From Polyangiaceae bacterium (lineage in GTDB: Bacteria; Myxococcota_A; Polyangia; Polyangiales; Polyangiaceae), in contig JACKEA010000007.1 of NCBI GenBank assembly GCA_020633235.1, positions 248,001-312,000 on the forward strand: a stretch of 64,000 nt of DNA, read 5' to 3'. This document shows positions 8,604 to 17,556 of this stretch, in pieces. Both the position numbers and the translations under genes were made by a program. Numbering within the stretch: position 1 is the stretch's first letter; each line of letters opens with the position of its first letter. The notes below the pieces were generated by a model. It searched no databases, was not told the DNA's origin, and saw nothing but the letters and a program-made list of their open reading frames with translations.

Positions 8604-8936
8604 CTACGGACCCGCTGGATCTGCCACATCGTCCGCGACGAGGGGCTTCCGGAAACCCTCGAAACGCCGGAGCTCGGTGGGATCCGCCAACGCCAGGAAC
8701 AGGCCCTCGGAGGCTCTGAGCTCTACGATCGCGTAGGCCTCCAGCGGGGGCATGCTTGGAAACTGCAGCGTGACGCTCACCCAAGAACCGAGCGGTGTGG
8801 GGCGGCTCGTGGGTACGAAAACGCCACACGGCGCGCCTTCGCCCCGCCAGCGATAGAGATTGGCGCGGGTAGTTGGCCCGACGCCGACGTTGAAGTGGGC
8901 TTCCGGCTCGATATGGGCGCGACAGGCAGACGACAT
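8604..8936 (-). CDS. Small PilZ-like domain protein
   Basis: The 110-residue soluble protein has a GGGAG ribosome site before the ATG at 8936. The sequence is compact beta-strand type (PTPLGSWVSVTLQFPS, then AYAIVELRASEG), typical of the PilZ barrels common in myxobacteria. The cyclic-di-GMP-binding RxxxR motif is not evident, so it may be a non-binding PilZ or something else. It reads into the parvulin gene with a 15-bp gap, so an operon is likely. Confidence 0.55.
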   Translation of the reverse strand: MSSACRAHIEPEAHFNVGVGPTTRANLYRWRGEGAPCGVFVPTSRPTPLGSWVSVTLQFPSMPPLEAYAIVELRASEGLFLALADPTELRRFEGFRKPLVADDVADPAGP

Positions 8937-8957
8937 GATGCTCCCTCTGCCGATTTC

Positions 8958-9089
8958 ATGAGCAAGGACCAGACCAGGACGATTCGTCGAAAGAAGCGGG
9001 GATCCCCGCGATCGGCCGTGCAGGGTCCAGACATCGATTTGGGGGCTCTGGACGACAGCGTGGCCAACGAGTACGACTCTGCCCCGTGA
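8958..9089 (+). CDS. 43-residue basic/acidic peptide coupled to pyrH
   Basis: ATG at 8958 opens a 43-codon frame. The peptide has a basic N-terminal half (RTIRRKKRGSPRSA) and an acidic C-terminal half (DIDLGALDDSVANEY). Its TGA overlaps the GTG start of pyrH (GTGA), a classical coupling arrangement. No family is recognised. It could be a real small protein or a leader whose translation controls pyrH. Confidence 0.5.
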   Translation: MSKDQTRTIRRKKRGSPRSAVQGPDIDLGALDDSVANEYDSAP

Positions 9090-9820
9090 GCAGCGACAGT
9101 TCGGGTCTTCGTTACAAGCGCGTGGTGATCAAGCTGTCCGGAGAGGCCTTGTGCGGCAAGGACGGCGGCTCGGGGATCGACACGGCGACGCTCAAAGCGA
9201 CCGCCGCGGAGCTCGGTGAGGTCCACGCTACGGGTGTTCAGATCGGCATCGTGGTCGGCGGCGGAAATATCTTCCGCGGGCTCCGCGGTGCGAGCGAAGG
9301 CATGGACCGCGCCCAGAGCGACTACATGGGAATGCTCGCCACGGTGATCAACTCCCTCGCTCTGCAGGACGCCCTGGAACGCTGCGGCGTCCCCACGCGC
9401 GTGATGACGGCGATCGAAATCCGCCAGGTGGCCGAGCCCTACATTCGGCGTCGCGCCATGCGGCATCTGGATCGGGGCAACGTGGTGGTGTTCGCTGCCG
9501 GCACCGGCAACCCCTACTTCTCGACGGACACCGCGGCGGCCCTGCGCGCCATGGAAATCCGCGCCGATGCCCTGCTGAAAGCAACCAAGGTGGAAGGCAT
9601 CTACGACCGAGACCCGAACCGCCATGCGGGCGCCACGATGCTGGAAAGCGTGTCCTACGATCGCTTTTTGGCGGACCACCTGGGGGTGATGGACTCCACG
9701 GCCGTGGCGCTTTGTCGTGAGAACGGCCTGCCCATCCGTGTGTTTCGCATGGTCAAGGGCAACATCAAGCGGGTCTGCCTGGGGGAAGAAGTCGGGACCA
9801 GCGTCACCGACGCCGGCTGA
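9086..9820 (+). CDS. pyrH: UMP kinase
   Basis: The 244-residue protein is of normal length for bacterial UMP kinase, which phosphorylates UMP to UDP in pyrimidine nucleotide synthesis and works as a hexamer. Segments seen are VVIKLSGEAL, then IVVGGGNIFRG, then ADALLKATKVEGIYDRDP, and the C-terminal RVFRMVKGNIKRV. The start is GTG at 9086, in the stop codon of the upstream small frame. In many bacteria pyrH sits with tsf and frr; here it is followed by a cytochrome c maturation operon. Confidence 0.95.
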   Translation: MSSDSSGLRYKRVVIKLSGEALCGKDGGSGIDTATLKATAAELGEVHATGVQIGIVVGGGNIFRGLRGASEGMDRAQSDYMGMLATVINSLALQDALERCGVPTRVMTAIEIRQVAEPYIRRRAMRHLDRGNVVVFAAGTGNPYFSTDTAAALRAMEIRADALLKATKVEGIYDRDPNRHAGATMLESVSYDRFLADHLGVMDSTAVALCRENGLPIRVFRMVKGNIKRVCLGEEVGTSVTDAG

Positions 9821-9938
9821 CAATCCTCTGTCACTGCCGCCCATGGCTGAGAATGGTCAGCCGCGCAAACTCTTCGCGAAACGCGTGTCGGGTCTTCCTG
9901 GCGCCGGGCGCTGAAATGCTAAGCTCGCGCCAACCGCG

Positions 9939-12239
9939 ATGTGGCAATCGCTCCCTGAATTTGGAACCGGCGTCCTGTACGCCATCCTGGTCTCCGCTGC
10001 CTACACCTTCGCCGTGGCCATCGCCGCGGGGCAGGGTCGGCCGCGGCTTCTGCAGTCCGCGCGCCTTGGCGCCTACGCTACCAGTGCCCTCATCGGCCTG
10101 AGCGTGGCCCTGCTCGCGTACGCGTTCATCACTCACGACTTCCGCATTCGATACGTCGCTCACTACAGCGACCGATCGATGACGCAGACGTACCTGTTCA
10201 CCGCGCTCTGGGGCGGACAGGACGGGTCGCTCTTGTGGTGGACGTTCTTGCTCTCCTTGTACATCACCGGCTGTGTCTGGTGGCTCAAGGGCAAGTACCG
10301 GCAGCTGCAACCCTACGTCATAGCCACCTTGATGGTGGTCGTGGGCTTCTTCGCGATCCTGATGCTGTTCGCGGCGAATCCCTTCTCCACGTCCATCGCC
10401 GGCGCGCGCGTGGATGGCGAGGGGCTGAACCCGCTGCTCCAGAACTACTGGATGGCGATCCACCCGCCGGCTCTGTACACCGGCTTCGTCGGTTGCTCGG
10501 TGCCCTTTGCCTTCGCCATCGCCGCGTTGGTCACGGGCCGGCTCGATAACGAGTGGATCGTCGCCGTCCGCAAGTGGATGCTGTTCGCTTGGTTGTTCCT
10601 GAGCATCGGCAACGCGCTGGGCATGATCTGGGCATATGAAGAGCTCGGCTGGGGCGGCTATTGGGCCTGGGATCCGGTGGAAAACGCCGCGTGCCTGCCG
10701 TGGTTCACGGCCAGCGCCTACGTGCACTCCACGATGATCCAGGAACGCCGGAACATGCTGAAGGTGTGGAACGTGTTCCTCATCTGCCTCACGTTCATCC
10801 TCACCATCTTCGGCACGTTCCTCACACGCTCCGGCCTGATCGCCAGCGTGCACAGCTTCGCTCAGAGCAGCATCGGCATCTTCTTCGTCTACTTCATGGT
10901 GGGCGTGGCGGCCGTGTGCATCGCCCTCGTCATCTGGCGTCTGCCCCAGCTCCGCGGCCGTTCGCAGATCGAAGCCGTGGCCAGCCGGGAGGCCATGTTC
11001 GTGGTGAACAACTGGGCGCTCCTGGGCGGCATGACCTTCATCCTCGTCGCTACCCTGTTCCCCAAGATCAGCGAGTGGCTGTGGAAGGAATCGGTCACCG
11101 TCGGCCCGCCCTTCTTCAATCGTTGGATGGCGCCCATCGGGCTGCTCATCTTCCTGCTCATGGGCCTCGCGCCGCTGTTCGGCTGGCGCAAGACCAGCGC
11201 CGTGTCGCTGAAGCGCGCGTTCGCCTTCCCGGTCGCCACCGGCGTGGTGGTCGCCGTGGCGCACCTCGCCCTGGGTGGCAAGATCGGCTTCCCGGCGATC
11301 GTCCCCAACGACCAGTTCTACAAGGGCTTCGTCGGTGTGGTGCTGCAGAAGATCGGCAGCGCCGCTCCGCTCATCACCGTCGCCCTGGCGGCCTTCAATC
11401 TCGGCGTCATCGCTCAGGAATTCTATCGCGGCGTGGCCGCCCGGCGGCGCTCTTCGGGCAAGGCCGGCGAGATGGAGAACCCGCTCACCGCCCTGATTCG
11501 CTTGGTGGACAAGAGCCGTCGCCGCTACGGCGGCTACATCGTGCACATCGGCATCGTGCTGATGTTCCTCGGCTTCACCGGCCGCGCCTGGACCATCGAT
11601 CACGAAGTGAGCATGGCCCCGGGGGACACGACGGACGTCGGGGAATACAAGCTCACCTACGCCGGCCCACGCATGGAAGCGGACCCCGCCAAGCGCATGG
11701 TGTTCGCGGACATGGACGTCACTCGCAACGGCAAGGAGATGGGCCGCGTTTCACCGGCCAAGTTCATCTACACGCGCTCCCCCAACATGCCCACCACCGA
11801 GGTGGCCATGATGCGCAACTTCAAGGACGACCTGTACGTGGTCGTGGGCATGGTCAGCCCCCAGACCAAGCGCGCCACGTTCCAGATCCACGTCAATCCA
11901 TTGGTGAACTGGATCTGGGCCGGGTTGCTCGTGCTCATCATGGGCGCCGGTGTCTCCTTGTGGCCGGAGCTGGAAGAGAAGCGGGCCGGCGCCTGGAGCT
12001 ACGTACGCGCCGCCACGGCGGGCCTCAGTGGCATCATGTTCGCCGTGGTGCTGGCCGTCGGGCCCAGCACCGCCCACGCCGCGCCTCGCAGCCAGCCGCC
12101 CACCACTGCTGCCGCGGTGGCACCCTGGGAAGAACCTTCGCCCGTGGAGTCCCACGAGCTCTTGAGTGTGGGCCTGGCGCTGGGCCTCGGCGTGGTGGTG
12201 GGCTCCGGAGTCGGTTGGTTCCGGCGCAAGAAGCCGTGA
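9939..12239 (+). CDS. ccmF: Cytochrome c heme lyase subunit CcmF
   Basis: The 766-residue polytopic membrane protein presents heme to apocytochrome c in system I maturation. The WWD heme-handling motif is WGGYWAWDPVENAACLPWF (residues about 231-249). Other conserved parts are WGGQDGSLLWW and GTFLTRSGLIASVHSFA. A periplasmic domain lies near the end. The protein is longer than typical CcmF and ends with an Ala/Pro-rich tail and one more membrane segment (LLSVGLALGLGVVVGSGVG) before RRKKP. The stop overlaps the GTG of the next gene. Confidence 0.93.
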   Translation: MWQSLPEFGTGVLYAILVSAAYTFAVAIAAGQGRPRLLQSARLGAYATSALIGLSVALLAYAFITHDFRIRYVAHYSDRSMTQTYLFTALWGGQDGSLLWWTFLLSLYITGCVWWLKGKYRQLQPYVIATLMVVVGFFAILMLFAANPFSTSIAGARVDGEGLNPLLQNYWMAIHPPALYTGFVGCSVPFAFAIAALVTGRLDNEWIVAVRKWMLFAWLFLSIGNALGMIWAYEELGWGGYWAWDPVENAACLPWFTASAYVHSTMIQERRNMLKVWNVFLICLTFILTIFGTFLTRSGLIASVHSFAQSSIGIFFVYFMVGVAAVCIALVIWRLPQLRGRSQIEAVASREAMFVVNNWALLGGMTFILVATLFPKISEWLWKESVTVGPPFFNRWMAPIGLLIFLLMGLAPLFGWRKTSAVSLKRAFAFPVATGVVVAVAHLALGGKIGFPAIVPNDQFYKGFVGVVLQKIGSAAPLITVALAAFNLGVIAQEFYRGVAARRRSSGKAGEMENPLTALIRLVDKSRRRYGGYIVHIGIVLMFLGFTGRAWTIDHEVSMAPGDTTDVGEYKLTYAGPRMEADPAKRMVFADMDVTRNGKEMGRVSPAKFIYTRSPNMPTTEVAMMRNFKDDLYVVVGMVSPQTKRATFQIHVNPLVNWIWAGLLVLIMGAGVSLWPELEEKRAGAWSYVRAATAGLSGIMFAVVLAVGPSTAHAAPRSQPPTTAAAVAPWEEPSPVESHELLSVGLALGLGVVVGSGVGWFRRKKP

Positions 12240-12532
12240 AGTGGGTGGGCGCGCTGCTCGGCACGCTCGCCCTCATTTCCTGCAATCGTCCCGACGACCC
12301 GCCCCCACCGGCGGGCCGGGTGCTGCCACCGCCTGCCAGCGCTGCTGGAGGGCCCACCCTGTCCTGCACGGACGTGGGTCGTTTTCCGGGCAACGCCAGC
12401 TGCTGCGAGGGCGCCTACTGCGCCGGCTGGTGCTTCACCGATGGCTGCCGCTGTGGAGACGTGTTTGCGGGCTGCCGCTGGCCCGAGGTGTGCTGCGACA
12501 ACAGCTGCAAGCGGGCCGCGGACTGCAATTAG
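12236..12532 (+). CDS. Cys-rich lipoprotein coupled to ccmF
   Basis: GTG at 12236 overlaps the ccmF stop (GTGA). It opens a 98-residue protein with a lipoprotein signal (LLGTLALISCN). After a Pro-rich linker it holds a compact module with 11 cysteines in about 55 residues (for example NASCCEGAYCAGWCFTDGC and CCDNSCKRAADC), probably a disulfide-bonded periplasmic or surface module. No known family. Its position between two cytochrome c maturation genes suggests a thiol-related periplasmic role, which is inference. Confidence 0.75.
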   Translation: MKWVGALLGTLALISCNRPDDPPPPAGRVLPPPASAAGGPTLSCTDVGRFPGNASCCEGAYCAGWCFTDGCRCGDVFAGCRWPEVCCDNSCKRAADCN

Positions 12533-12578
12533 GAAGTCCGCATTTCCTGCGCTGAGCACCCTGGTACAAGGTGTGGAC

Positions 12579-12611
12579 AACCCGCGCACAGCTTGTCACT
12601 CGTCGCGGGTT
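12579..12611. terminator. Hairpin between the lipoprotein and ccmI-like genes
   Basis: AACCCGCG at 12579-12586 pairs with CGCGGGTT at 12604-12611 (8 bp, 17-base loop), followed by GATTT. It could be a weak terminator or a 5' leader structure. It starts within a DnaA-box-like TGTGGACAA at 12572-12580. Confidence 0.35.
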
Positions 12612-12633
12612 GATTTACGCCCTCCGGACTCGA

Positions 12634-13422
12634 ATGAAGCTCCCCGACTTCCCCGTGCCCACTCGCTTCGTGGCGATCGCTCTGGCCATCGCCTCCGTGG
12701 TCGGGGCGTACTTCATGGCCGGCATGGGCATGGCCCTGATGACCTTGGCCGCAGTGACGATGCTCGCGGGCATTGGCCTGTTGTGGTCCAGCGTCCAAAG
12801 CCTCACCGGTGAAGCCAACCTCTCGTTGGACGAAGCGCTGAGCTTCGCGGCCCCCTCGGCAGAAGAGGAACGCAAGCGCGCCGTTCTGCGAGCGCTCAAG
12901 GATCTCGAGTTCGAGCGCAGCGTCGGCAAGATCAGCCAGGACGACTACGACGAGCTCTCGTCTCGCTATCGCGCAGAAGCCAAAGAGCTGCTGCGCGCGC
13001 TGGAAGCCGAGCAGAAGCCGGACATCGAGAAGGCGGAAGAGCTGTTCAAGAAGCGCCTCGATCAAGTCGACTTCAAAGCAGAAGAGCTCGAAGACGACGA
13101 AGAGGAACCGGCGGAAGAAGAGCGCGACGAGCCGGACGGCGCCGTCGTCGAAGAGGACGACATCCTCACGGAGAAGCCCGGCGAGGTCGAGACGGACGAG
13201 GACGAAGATCTCGCCATCGTCACTCGCGCGCCCAGCACCACGGCGCCCACGCGTCGCTGCCGAGAGTGCGAGACGCGCAACGACCTCGACGCTCACTTCT
13301 GCAAGAAGTGCGGCAAGCCGATGGCCTCCGAAGAACAGCAGCTGTGCCACGCCTGTCCCGCCGTGTTCGACGACGACCTGGACACTTGCCCCCAGTGCGG
13401 TGTCGCCGTGGAGGACGCATGA
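12634..13422 (+). CDS. CcmI-like membrane protein with C-terminal zinc ribbons
   Basis: The 262-residue protein (ATG 12634) has two N-terminal membrane segments (FVAIALAIASVVGAYFMAG and LAAVTMLAGIGLLW). A helical hairpin follows (RAVLRALKDLEFERSVGKIS, then DDYDELSSRY), which is the signature seen in CcmI/CcmH-type proteins. A very acidic linker comes next, then two zinc-ribbon halves (CRECETRNDLDAHFCKKCG and CHACPAVFDDDLDTCPQCG). It probably acts with CcmF in holding or handling apocytochrome. It overlaps the next gene by ATGA. Confidence 0.75.
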   Translation: MKLPDFPVPTRFVAIALAIASVVGAYFMAGMGMALMTLAAVTMLAGIGLLWSSVQSLTGEANLSLDEALSFAAPSAEEERKRAVLRALKDLEFERSVGKISQDDYDELSSRYRAEAKELLRALEAEQKPDIEKAEELFKKRLDQVDFKAEELEDDEEEPAEEERDEPDGAVVEEDDILTEKPGEVETDEDEDLAIVTRAPSTTAPTRRCRECETRNDLDAHFCKKCGKPMASEEQQLCHACPAVFDDDLDTCPQCGVAVEDA

Positions 13423-14846
13423 CCCGCCGTATCGTCGCCCTGGTCACCGTGCTGGTCGCGGTGCTGCTTTCGTCCTTGGCCCTGGCCCAGATGCCGCCGG
13501 GCAACCCCCCGCCGATGCCGGCCAAACCCGCTCCGGCTCCCAGCGCCGCTCCCCCCAAGGCGAGCCCCAAGGCGAGCGCCAGCGCTGCTCCGGCCCCCAG
13601 CGCCAGCGCGGCCCCAGCCGAGCAGGACGACACGACGGACGATGGCGGCGACGCCGATCTGCCTCCCGGCCACCCCAACATCGATCAGAACCAGATGATG
13701 GCGGGGGTGCCGCAGGATCGCGACACACCGAACCCGAGCTTGCCCAAGGGCACCATCGTGGTGAGCGTGCTCGACGAGAACGACAAGCCCGTGGCGGGCA
13801 CGGAGGTGCGTCTCGGCGTCGACTACCAGAGCATCGCCGAGGGCAACAAGACGAGCTTCAAGAACGCCGTCACGGATGCCGCCGGCAAGGCGCGCTTCGA
13901 TGGCCTGGAAGCCACCTCCGCGTACAGCTACCGCGCGCTGGTGAAGCGCGACGCCGCGGAGTACGCGTCCAGCCCCTTCGGTCTCAAGCGGGACATGGGT
14001 CACGACGTGATCCTGCACGTGTTTCCCGTCAGTCGTGACATCCGCGGGTCGATGGTGGGCATGCGCGGCGTGGTGTTCATCGATCCTCGCGACGAGGTGT
14101 TCCAGTTCGAGGTGATGCTCCGCGTCTTCAACGTTGGCCGGGTCACCTGGGTGCCGCGAGACGTGACCATGACGTTGCCCAAGGGCACCAAGGCGCTCAC
14201 CGCGGAAGAAGGCATGTCCGACACCCGCGCGGTGCCCATGGGGGATCGCGCGGTGAAGATCGAAGGCACCTTCACTCCCGGGCAGCACGACGTCGTGTTC
14301 CGCTTCCAGGTGGACAACGATCACGACCCCACGATGAGCTTCGACATCGGCATGCCGCCGCATCTCGCCGAGATGCGCGTGATGGTGCAGTCGTCCCGTG
14401 GCATGCAGCTCAACGTCTCCGGCTTCCCGCCGGCGCAGCCCACCCTCGACAACGAGGGTCAGCGCCTGCTCGTGTCCGGACGCCAGCTCAAGCCGGGTGA
14501 GCCAGAGATGGAAGCCATCGACATCGAGCTCTCCGGTATCCCCACGCCCGGGCCGGGCCGTTGGATCGCCCTGGCCATCGCGCTGGCGGGCTTCGGAGTG
14601 GGTCTGGTGGTGGCTTTCCAAAAGCCCACCACGGCGACCCAGAAGCAGACCATCACCGCCCGAGACGCGGAGGAGGCCCAGGAGGCCCTGCTCGGCGAGC
14701 TGATCGCCCTGGAGAAGGCACGCCGTTCCGAGAAAATCGGACCCCGCACCTACGAACGCGCCCGCCGAGGCCTGCTCGAAGCCTTGGCCCGGATCCAGCG
14801 TCTGGCCCCGCAGCCGGTCCGCAAGAAGAAGCGCCGCGCCGCCTGA
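13419..14846 (+). CDS. Secreted/membrane-anchored periplasmic protein of the ccm operon
   Basis: The 475-residue protein has a signal peptide (VTVLVAVLLSSLALAQ), then a Pro/Ala/Ser-rich linker of about 60 residues. Next is an extracellular beta-rich region (TIVVSVLDENDKPVAGTEVR resembles a carboxypeptidase-regulatory-like/Ig-type fold). Near the end is one membrane helix (WIALAIALAGFGVGLVVAF) and a cytoplasmic coiled tail ending KKKRRAA. The tail (EALLGELIALEKARRSEKIG) resembles the helical part of CcmI-like proteins. It is the last gene of the ccmF transcription unit. The function is unknown. Confidence 0.75.
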   Translation: MTRRIVALVTVLVAVLLSSLALAQMPPGNPPPMPAKPAPAPSAAPPKASPKASASAAPAPSASAAPAEQDDTTDDGGDADLPPGHPNIDQNQMMAGVPQDRDTPNPSLPKGTIVVSVLDENDKPVAGTEVRLGVDYQSIAEGNKTSFKNAVTDAAGKARFDGLEATSAYSYRALVKRDAAEYASSPFGLKRDMGHDVILHVFPVSRDIRGSMVGMRGVVFIDPRDEVFQFEVMLRVFNVGRVTWVPRDVTMTLPKGTKALTAEEGMSDTRAVPMGDRAVKIEGTFTPGQHDVVFRFQVDNDHDPTMSFDIGMPPHLAEMRVMVQSSRGMQLNVSGFPPAQPTLDNEGQRLLVSGRQLKPGEPEMEAIDIELSGIPTPGPGRWIALAIALAGFGVGLVVAFQKPTTATQKQTITARDAEEAQEALLGELIALEKARRSEKIGPRTYERARRGLLEALARIQRLAPQPVRKKKRRAA

Positions 14847-15246
14847 GCGGACGATTTTTTTCGGTCACCCCTCGGGGCCCCGCAACTCCCTGACCTGACG
14901 GGTCTTTTCAATAGTTGAAGGAGGTTCTCCACAGGTGGGGATAACCTCCGGAAAACCCTATGGAAGACATCGGATCAGGTCTGGGATATCCCACCCCGGT
15001 CTACACTTACCCCCAGTTCCTCACGTGCTCGAACCATCCGTGGAACCACATGGCGAGCAGCACTTTTGTCGCGTTGTTTCAGTAGGTTACAGAGTTTTCC
15101 CCGCTGTCCACAGGCCCTACTACAACGACGATGTATTTAAATTTCTAAGATCTTCTCTCAGAAGAGGTCTTGTTGGTCCGCCGCGGAACCTCCCGATCCG
15201 TTGGCACCTAGCGGCGCAGCCCGGACCCGGCTAAGCACGGTCCGCG
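14847..15246. other. Probable chromosomal replication origin region (oriC) upstream of dnaN
   Basis: This 400-bp gap has no gene. It contains DnaA-box-like nonamers: TTCTCCACA at 14925-14933 (one mismatch to TTATCCACA), an opposed TGGGGATAA at 14936-14944 (one mismatch), and CTGTCCACA at 15104-15112. An AT-rich block (ATGTATTTAAATTTCTAAGA, 15131-15150) stands out in a 68% GC context and could be the unwinding element. A REP left arm follows at 15175-15190. The dnaN-recF-gyrB context fits an origin. This is inference without a skew plot. Confidence 0.5.
15175..15190. repeat. REP left arm upstream of dnaN
   Basis: TTGTT followed by a perfect GGTCCGCCGCGGAACC left arm lies between the AT-rich block and the dnaN start. 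No right arm is present nearby. Confidence 0.75.
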
Positions 15247-16392
15247 ATGCAGGTGGTGGTCAGCAAAAAGGACCTGCTGCGCCTGCTGGCTCGGTGCCAG
15301 GGCGTGGCGGACAAAAAAAGCACCATGCCGGTGCTCGGCAACGTGTTGCTCGAGGTCTCGGGACCCGATCAACTCCGACTTGCTGCCACGGATCTGTATC
15401 TGGCCGTGAGCGGCGGAATCAAAGCGCAGGTCGACAAGGGCGGATCGATCGCCGTCGGTGCTCGGGATCTGTTCGAGCGCGTGAAGATGATGCCCGAAGG
15501 TCAGATCTCGATCTCGACCACCGAGGGTGCGGCCACCACGATTCGCTCCGTGGGCAGCGCGCGTCGCTACACGCTGCACGGCATTCCGGGAGAAGAGTTC
15601 CCGAGCCTGCCGCGGGTGGACGACGGCGTGAAGATGCTCGCGCTCGACGTGGACGTCCTCGCGCAGCTCATCGCCGGCACGTACTTTTCGATTTCGACCG
15701 ACGAGACACGCCTGCACCTGAACAGCGCGTTGTTCGAGTGGGACGCCGATCGCGTGCGCATGGTGACCACGGACGGCCACCGCTTGAGCAAGATGGAAGC
15801 GCAGGTCGCAGAAGCGCAGAGCGCGACCAGCATGCTGATTCCGCTCAAGGGCATCCTCGAGCTCAAGCGCCTGTGCGACGAAGCCGGTGGCGAGAAGGGC
15901 GAAGAAGGCGCCGCAGCCACGCTGGAGCTGGCTCAGAGCGGTCCCAACGCCTTCTTTCGCATCGCCGGTCTCACCTTCAGCGTGAAGCTGGTAGATGCTC
16001 AATTCCCGCCCTACCAGCAGGTGATTCCGGACACCACGGAGCGCGCCATTCGCGTGCCCCGGCTGCCCATGGCCGATGCCCTGCGCGCCGTGTCGCTGGC
16101 CGCCAGCGATCGCACCGGCGGCGTGAAGCTCACGATCGACAGCAACAAGATCCGCTTCGAGAGCGAGAGCCCCGAGAGCGGCGAAGGCTTCGACGAAGTG
16201 CCGGTGGAGTACGACGGCGCTACCGTGACCGTCGGCTTCAACGCGCGCTACTTCCTCGACGTGCTGTCCGCCATGGACGACGAAGAAGTGATCCTGGGCG
16301 TGAGTGGCGAGCTGGATCCCGCCGTGGTCAAGCCCGGCAGCGAGAGCGCGAAGAAGAGCTACCTCGCCGTCGTGATGCCGATGCGCATCTAG
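15247..16392 (+). CDS. dnaN: DNA polymerase III beta subunit (sliding clamp)
   Basis: The 381-residue protein is of standard length for the ring-shaped clamp that tethers the replicative polymerase. Typical segments are MQVVVSKKDLLRLLARCQGV at the N-terminus, LEVSGPDQLRLAATDLYLAV, then GEEFPSLP, then TDGHRLSKME, and the C-terminal SYLAVVMPMRI. Start ATG 15247. It is 12 bp ahead of recF, in the conserved dnaN-recF-gyrB order. dnaA is not upstream. Confidence 0.97.
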   Translation: MQVVVSKKDLLRLLARCQGVADKKSTMPVLGNVLLEVSGPDQLRLAATDLYLAVSGGIKAQVDKGGSIAVGARDLFERVKMMPEGQISISTTEGAATTIRSVGSARRYTLHGIPGEEFPSLPRVDDGVKMLALDVDVLAQLIAGTYFSISTDETRLHLNSALFEWDADRVRMVTTDGHRLSKMEAQVAEAQSATSMLIPLKGILELKRLCDEAGGEKGEEGAAATLELAQSGPNAFFRIAGLTFSVKLVDAQFPPYQQVIPDTTERAIRVPRLPMADALRAVSLAASDRTGGVKLTIDSNKIRFESESPESGEGFDEVPVEYDGATVTVGFNARYFLDVLSAMDDEEVILGVSGELDPAVVKPGSESAKKSYLAVVMPMRI

Positions 16393-16404
16393 GCTCGTCC
16401 ATGT

Positions 16405-17532
16405 GTGCCAACACGCAAGCGCCGCACGTCCGTGCCGTCTGAGCTGCACGTCGAGCACGTCCGGCTGGCGTCGTTCCGCAACATCACTCGGCTGGAGCTG
16501 ACGCCGGCGCCGCGCCTCAACGTGATTGCCGGCGACAACGGCCAGGGCAAGACCAGCGTGCTCGAGGCGCTGTACCTGGTCGCCACCAGCAAGAGCTTCC
16601 GCGCGGAGCGCCTGGCAGAGCTGGTGCGCCAGGGGGACGAGATCGCCTCGGTGGTCGCCCGCGTCCGGGAAGCGGGCCTCACGCGCGAGCAGCGCGCTGC
16701 CGTGGGGGAACGCAGCCGCAGCTTCAGCATCGACGGCAAGCGCCCCCGCGGCCTCGCGGCGTACGCCACGCGCACGCCGGTCGTGGTGTTTCATCCGGGA
16801 GATCTCGGCCTCGTGAGTGGGCCGGCCAGTGGGCGGCGCACCCTGCTCGACCGAGTGGCGTTGTTCCTGGACCCCCAGAGCGCCGACCACCGGCTGCGCT
16901 ACACCCGAGCCCTGCGGGAGCGCCAGAAGCTCTTGGAGGAGCGCGGGCCCGCGACGGCGGAGCTCGACGTGTACGAGCAGCTGCTGGGCGAACACGGTGC
17001 AGCCTTCTCGCGCAGTCGGCGGCGGGCGGCGGACGCCGTGACGGCCGCGCTGGGCCCCGCCTTCGTGCGCATGGCCACGCCGGGGCTGGCGCTGGCGGCG
17101 GAGTTCCGTCCGGGGGGCGACGACGACCCGGACGCCTTTCGGGCAGAGCTACAGCGCCGCCGGCGGGACGACTGGCGTCGGGGTGCCGCGACGTTCGGGC
17201 CGCAACGCGACGACCTCGAGCTGACGGTCGAGGGACGCTCCGCGCGGCGTCACGCGTCGCAGGGGCAACAGCGCATCTTGACCTTGGCGCTCAAGGTCGC
17301 AGAGCTCGAGTGCTTGCGCGACGCCCGGGGCGCTCACCCCGTGCTGCTCCTGGACGACGTGTCGAGTGAGCTCGACCCCAGCCGTACCGGCGCCGTGTAT
17401 CGCTTCTTGGAGGCGTCCGCGAGTCAGGTCTTCGTGACGACCACGCGGCCCGACTTGTTCGTGACGCCGGACGTGCCCGCAGCGGAACGCGCCGACTTCG
17501 TCCTGGACGCGGGCCAGCTCCGCTCCGCGTGA
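16405..17532 (+). CDS. recF: DNA replication and repair protein RecF
   Basis: The 375-residue SMC-like ATPase loads RecA at gaps. The Walker A motif is GDNGQGKTS near residue 43, the signature motif is ASQGQQRILTLALKVAEL, and the Walker B is VLLLDDVSSELD. GTG at 16405 is the start; the DnaN stop is 12 bp upstream. The residues after the start are basic and Ser/Thr-rich, so a start a few codons later (near the LHVEHVRLASFRN segment) cannot be excluded. Confidence 0.95.
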   Translation: MPTRKRRTSVPSELHVEHVRLASFRNITRLELTPAPRLNVIAGDNGQGKTSVLEALYLVATSKSFRAERLAELVRQGDEIASVVARVREAGLTREQRAAVGERSRSFSIDGKRPRGLAAYATRTPVVVFHPGDLGLVSGPASGRRTLLDRVALFLDPQSADHRLRYTRALRERQKLLEERGPATAELDVYEQLLGEHGAAFSRSRRRAADAVTAALGPAFVRMATPGLALAAEFRPGGDDDPDAFRAELQRRRRDDWRRGAATFGPQRDDLELTVEGRSARRHASQGQQRILTLALKVAELECLRDARGAHPVLLLDDVSSELDPSRTGAVYRFLEASASQVFVTTTRPDLFVTPDVPAAERADFVLDAGQLRSA

Positions 17533-17556
17533 GCGCGCGCTTTTCCCACTGGGCCA

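Noticed and set aside
9831..11603. 590-codon open frame on the minus strand opposite ccmF
   Set aside because: It has His/Glu/Asp/Gly-rich low-complexity composition and lies wholly opposite a clear CcmF; high GC makes such shadow frames common.
12572..12580. TGTGGACAA as part of an origin
   Set aside because: It is a single DnaA-box-like word in a small gap between operon genes, with no AT-rich block; chance is likely.
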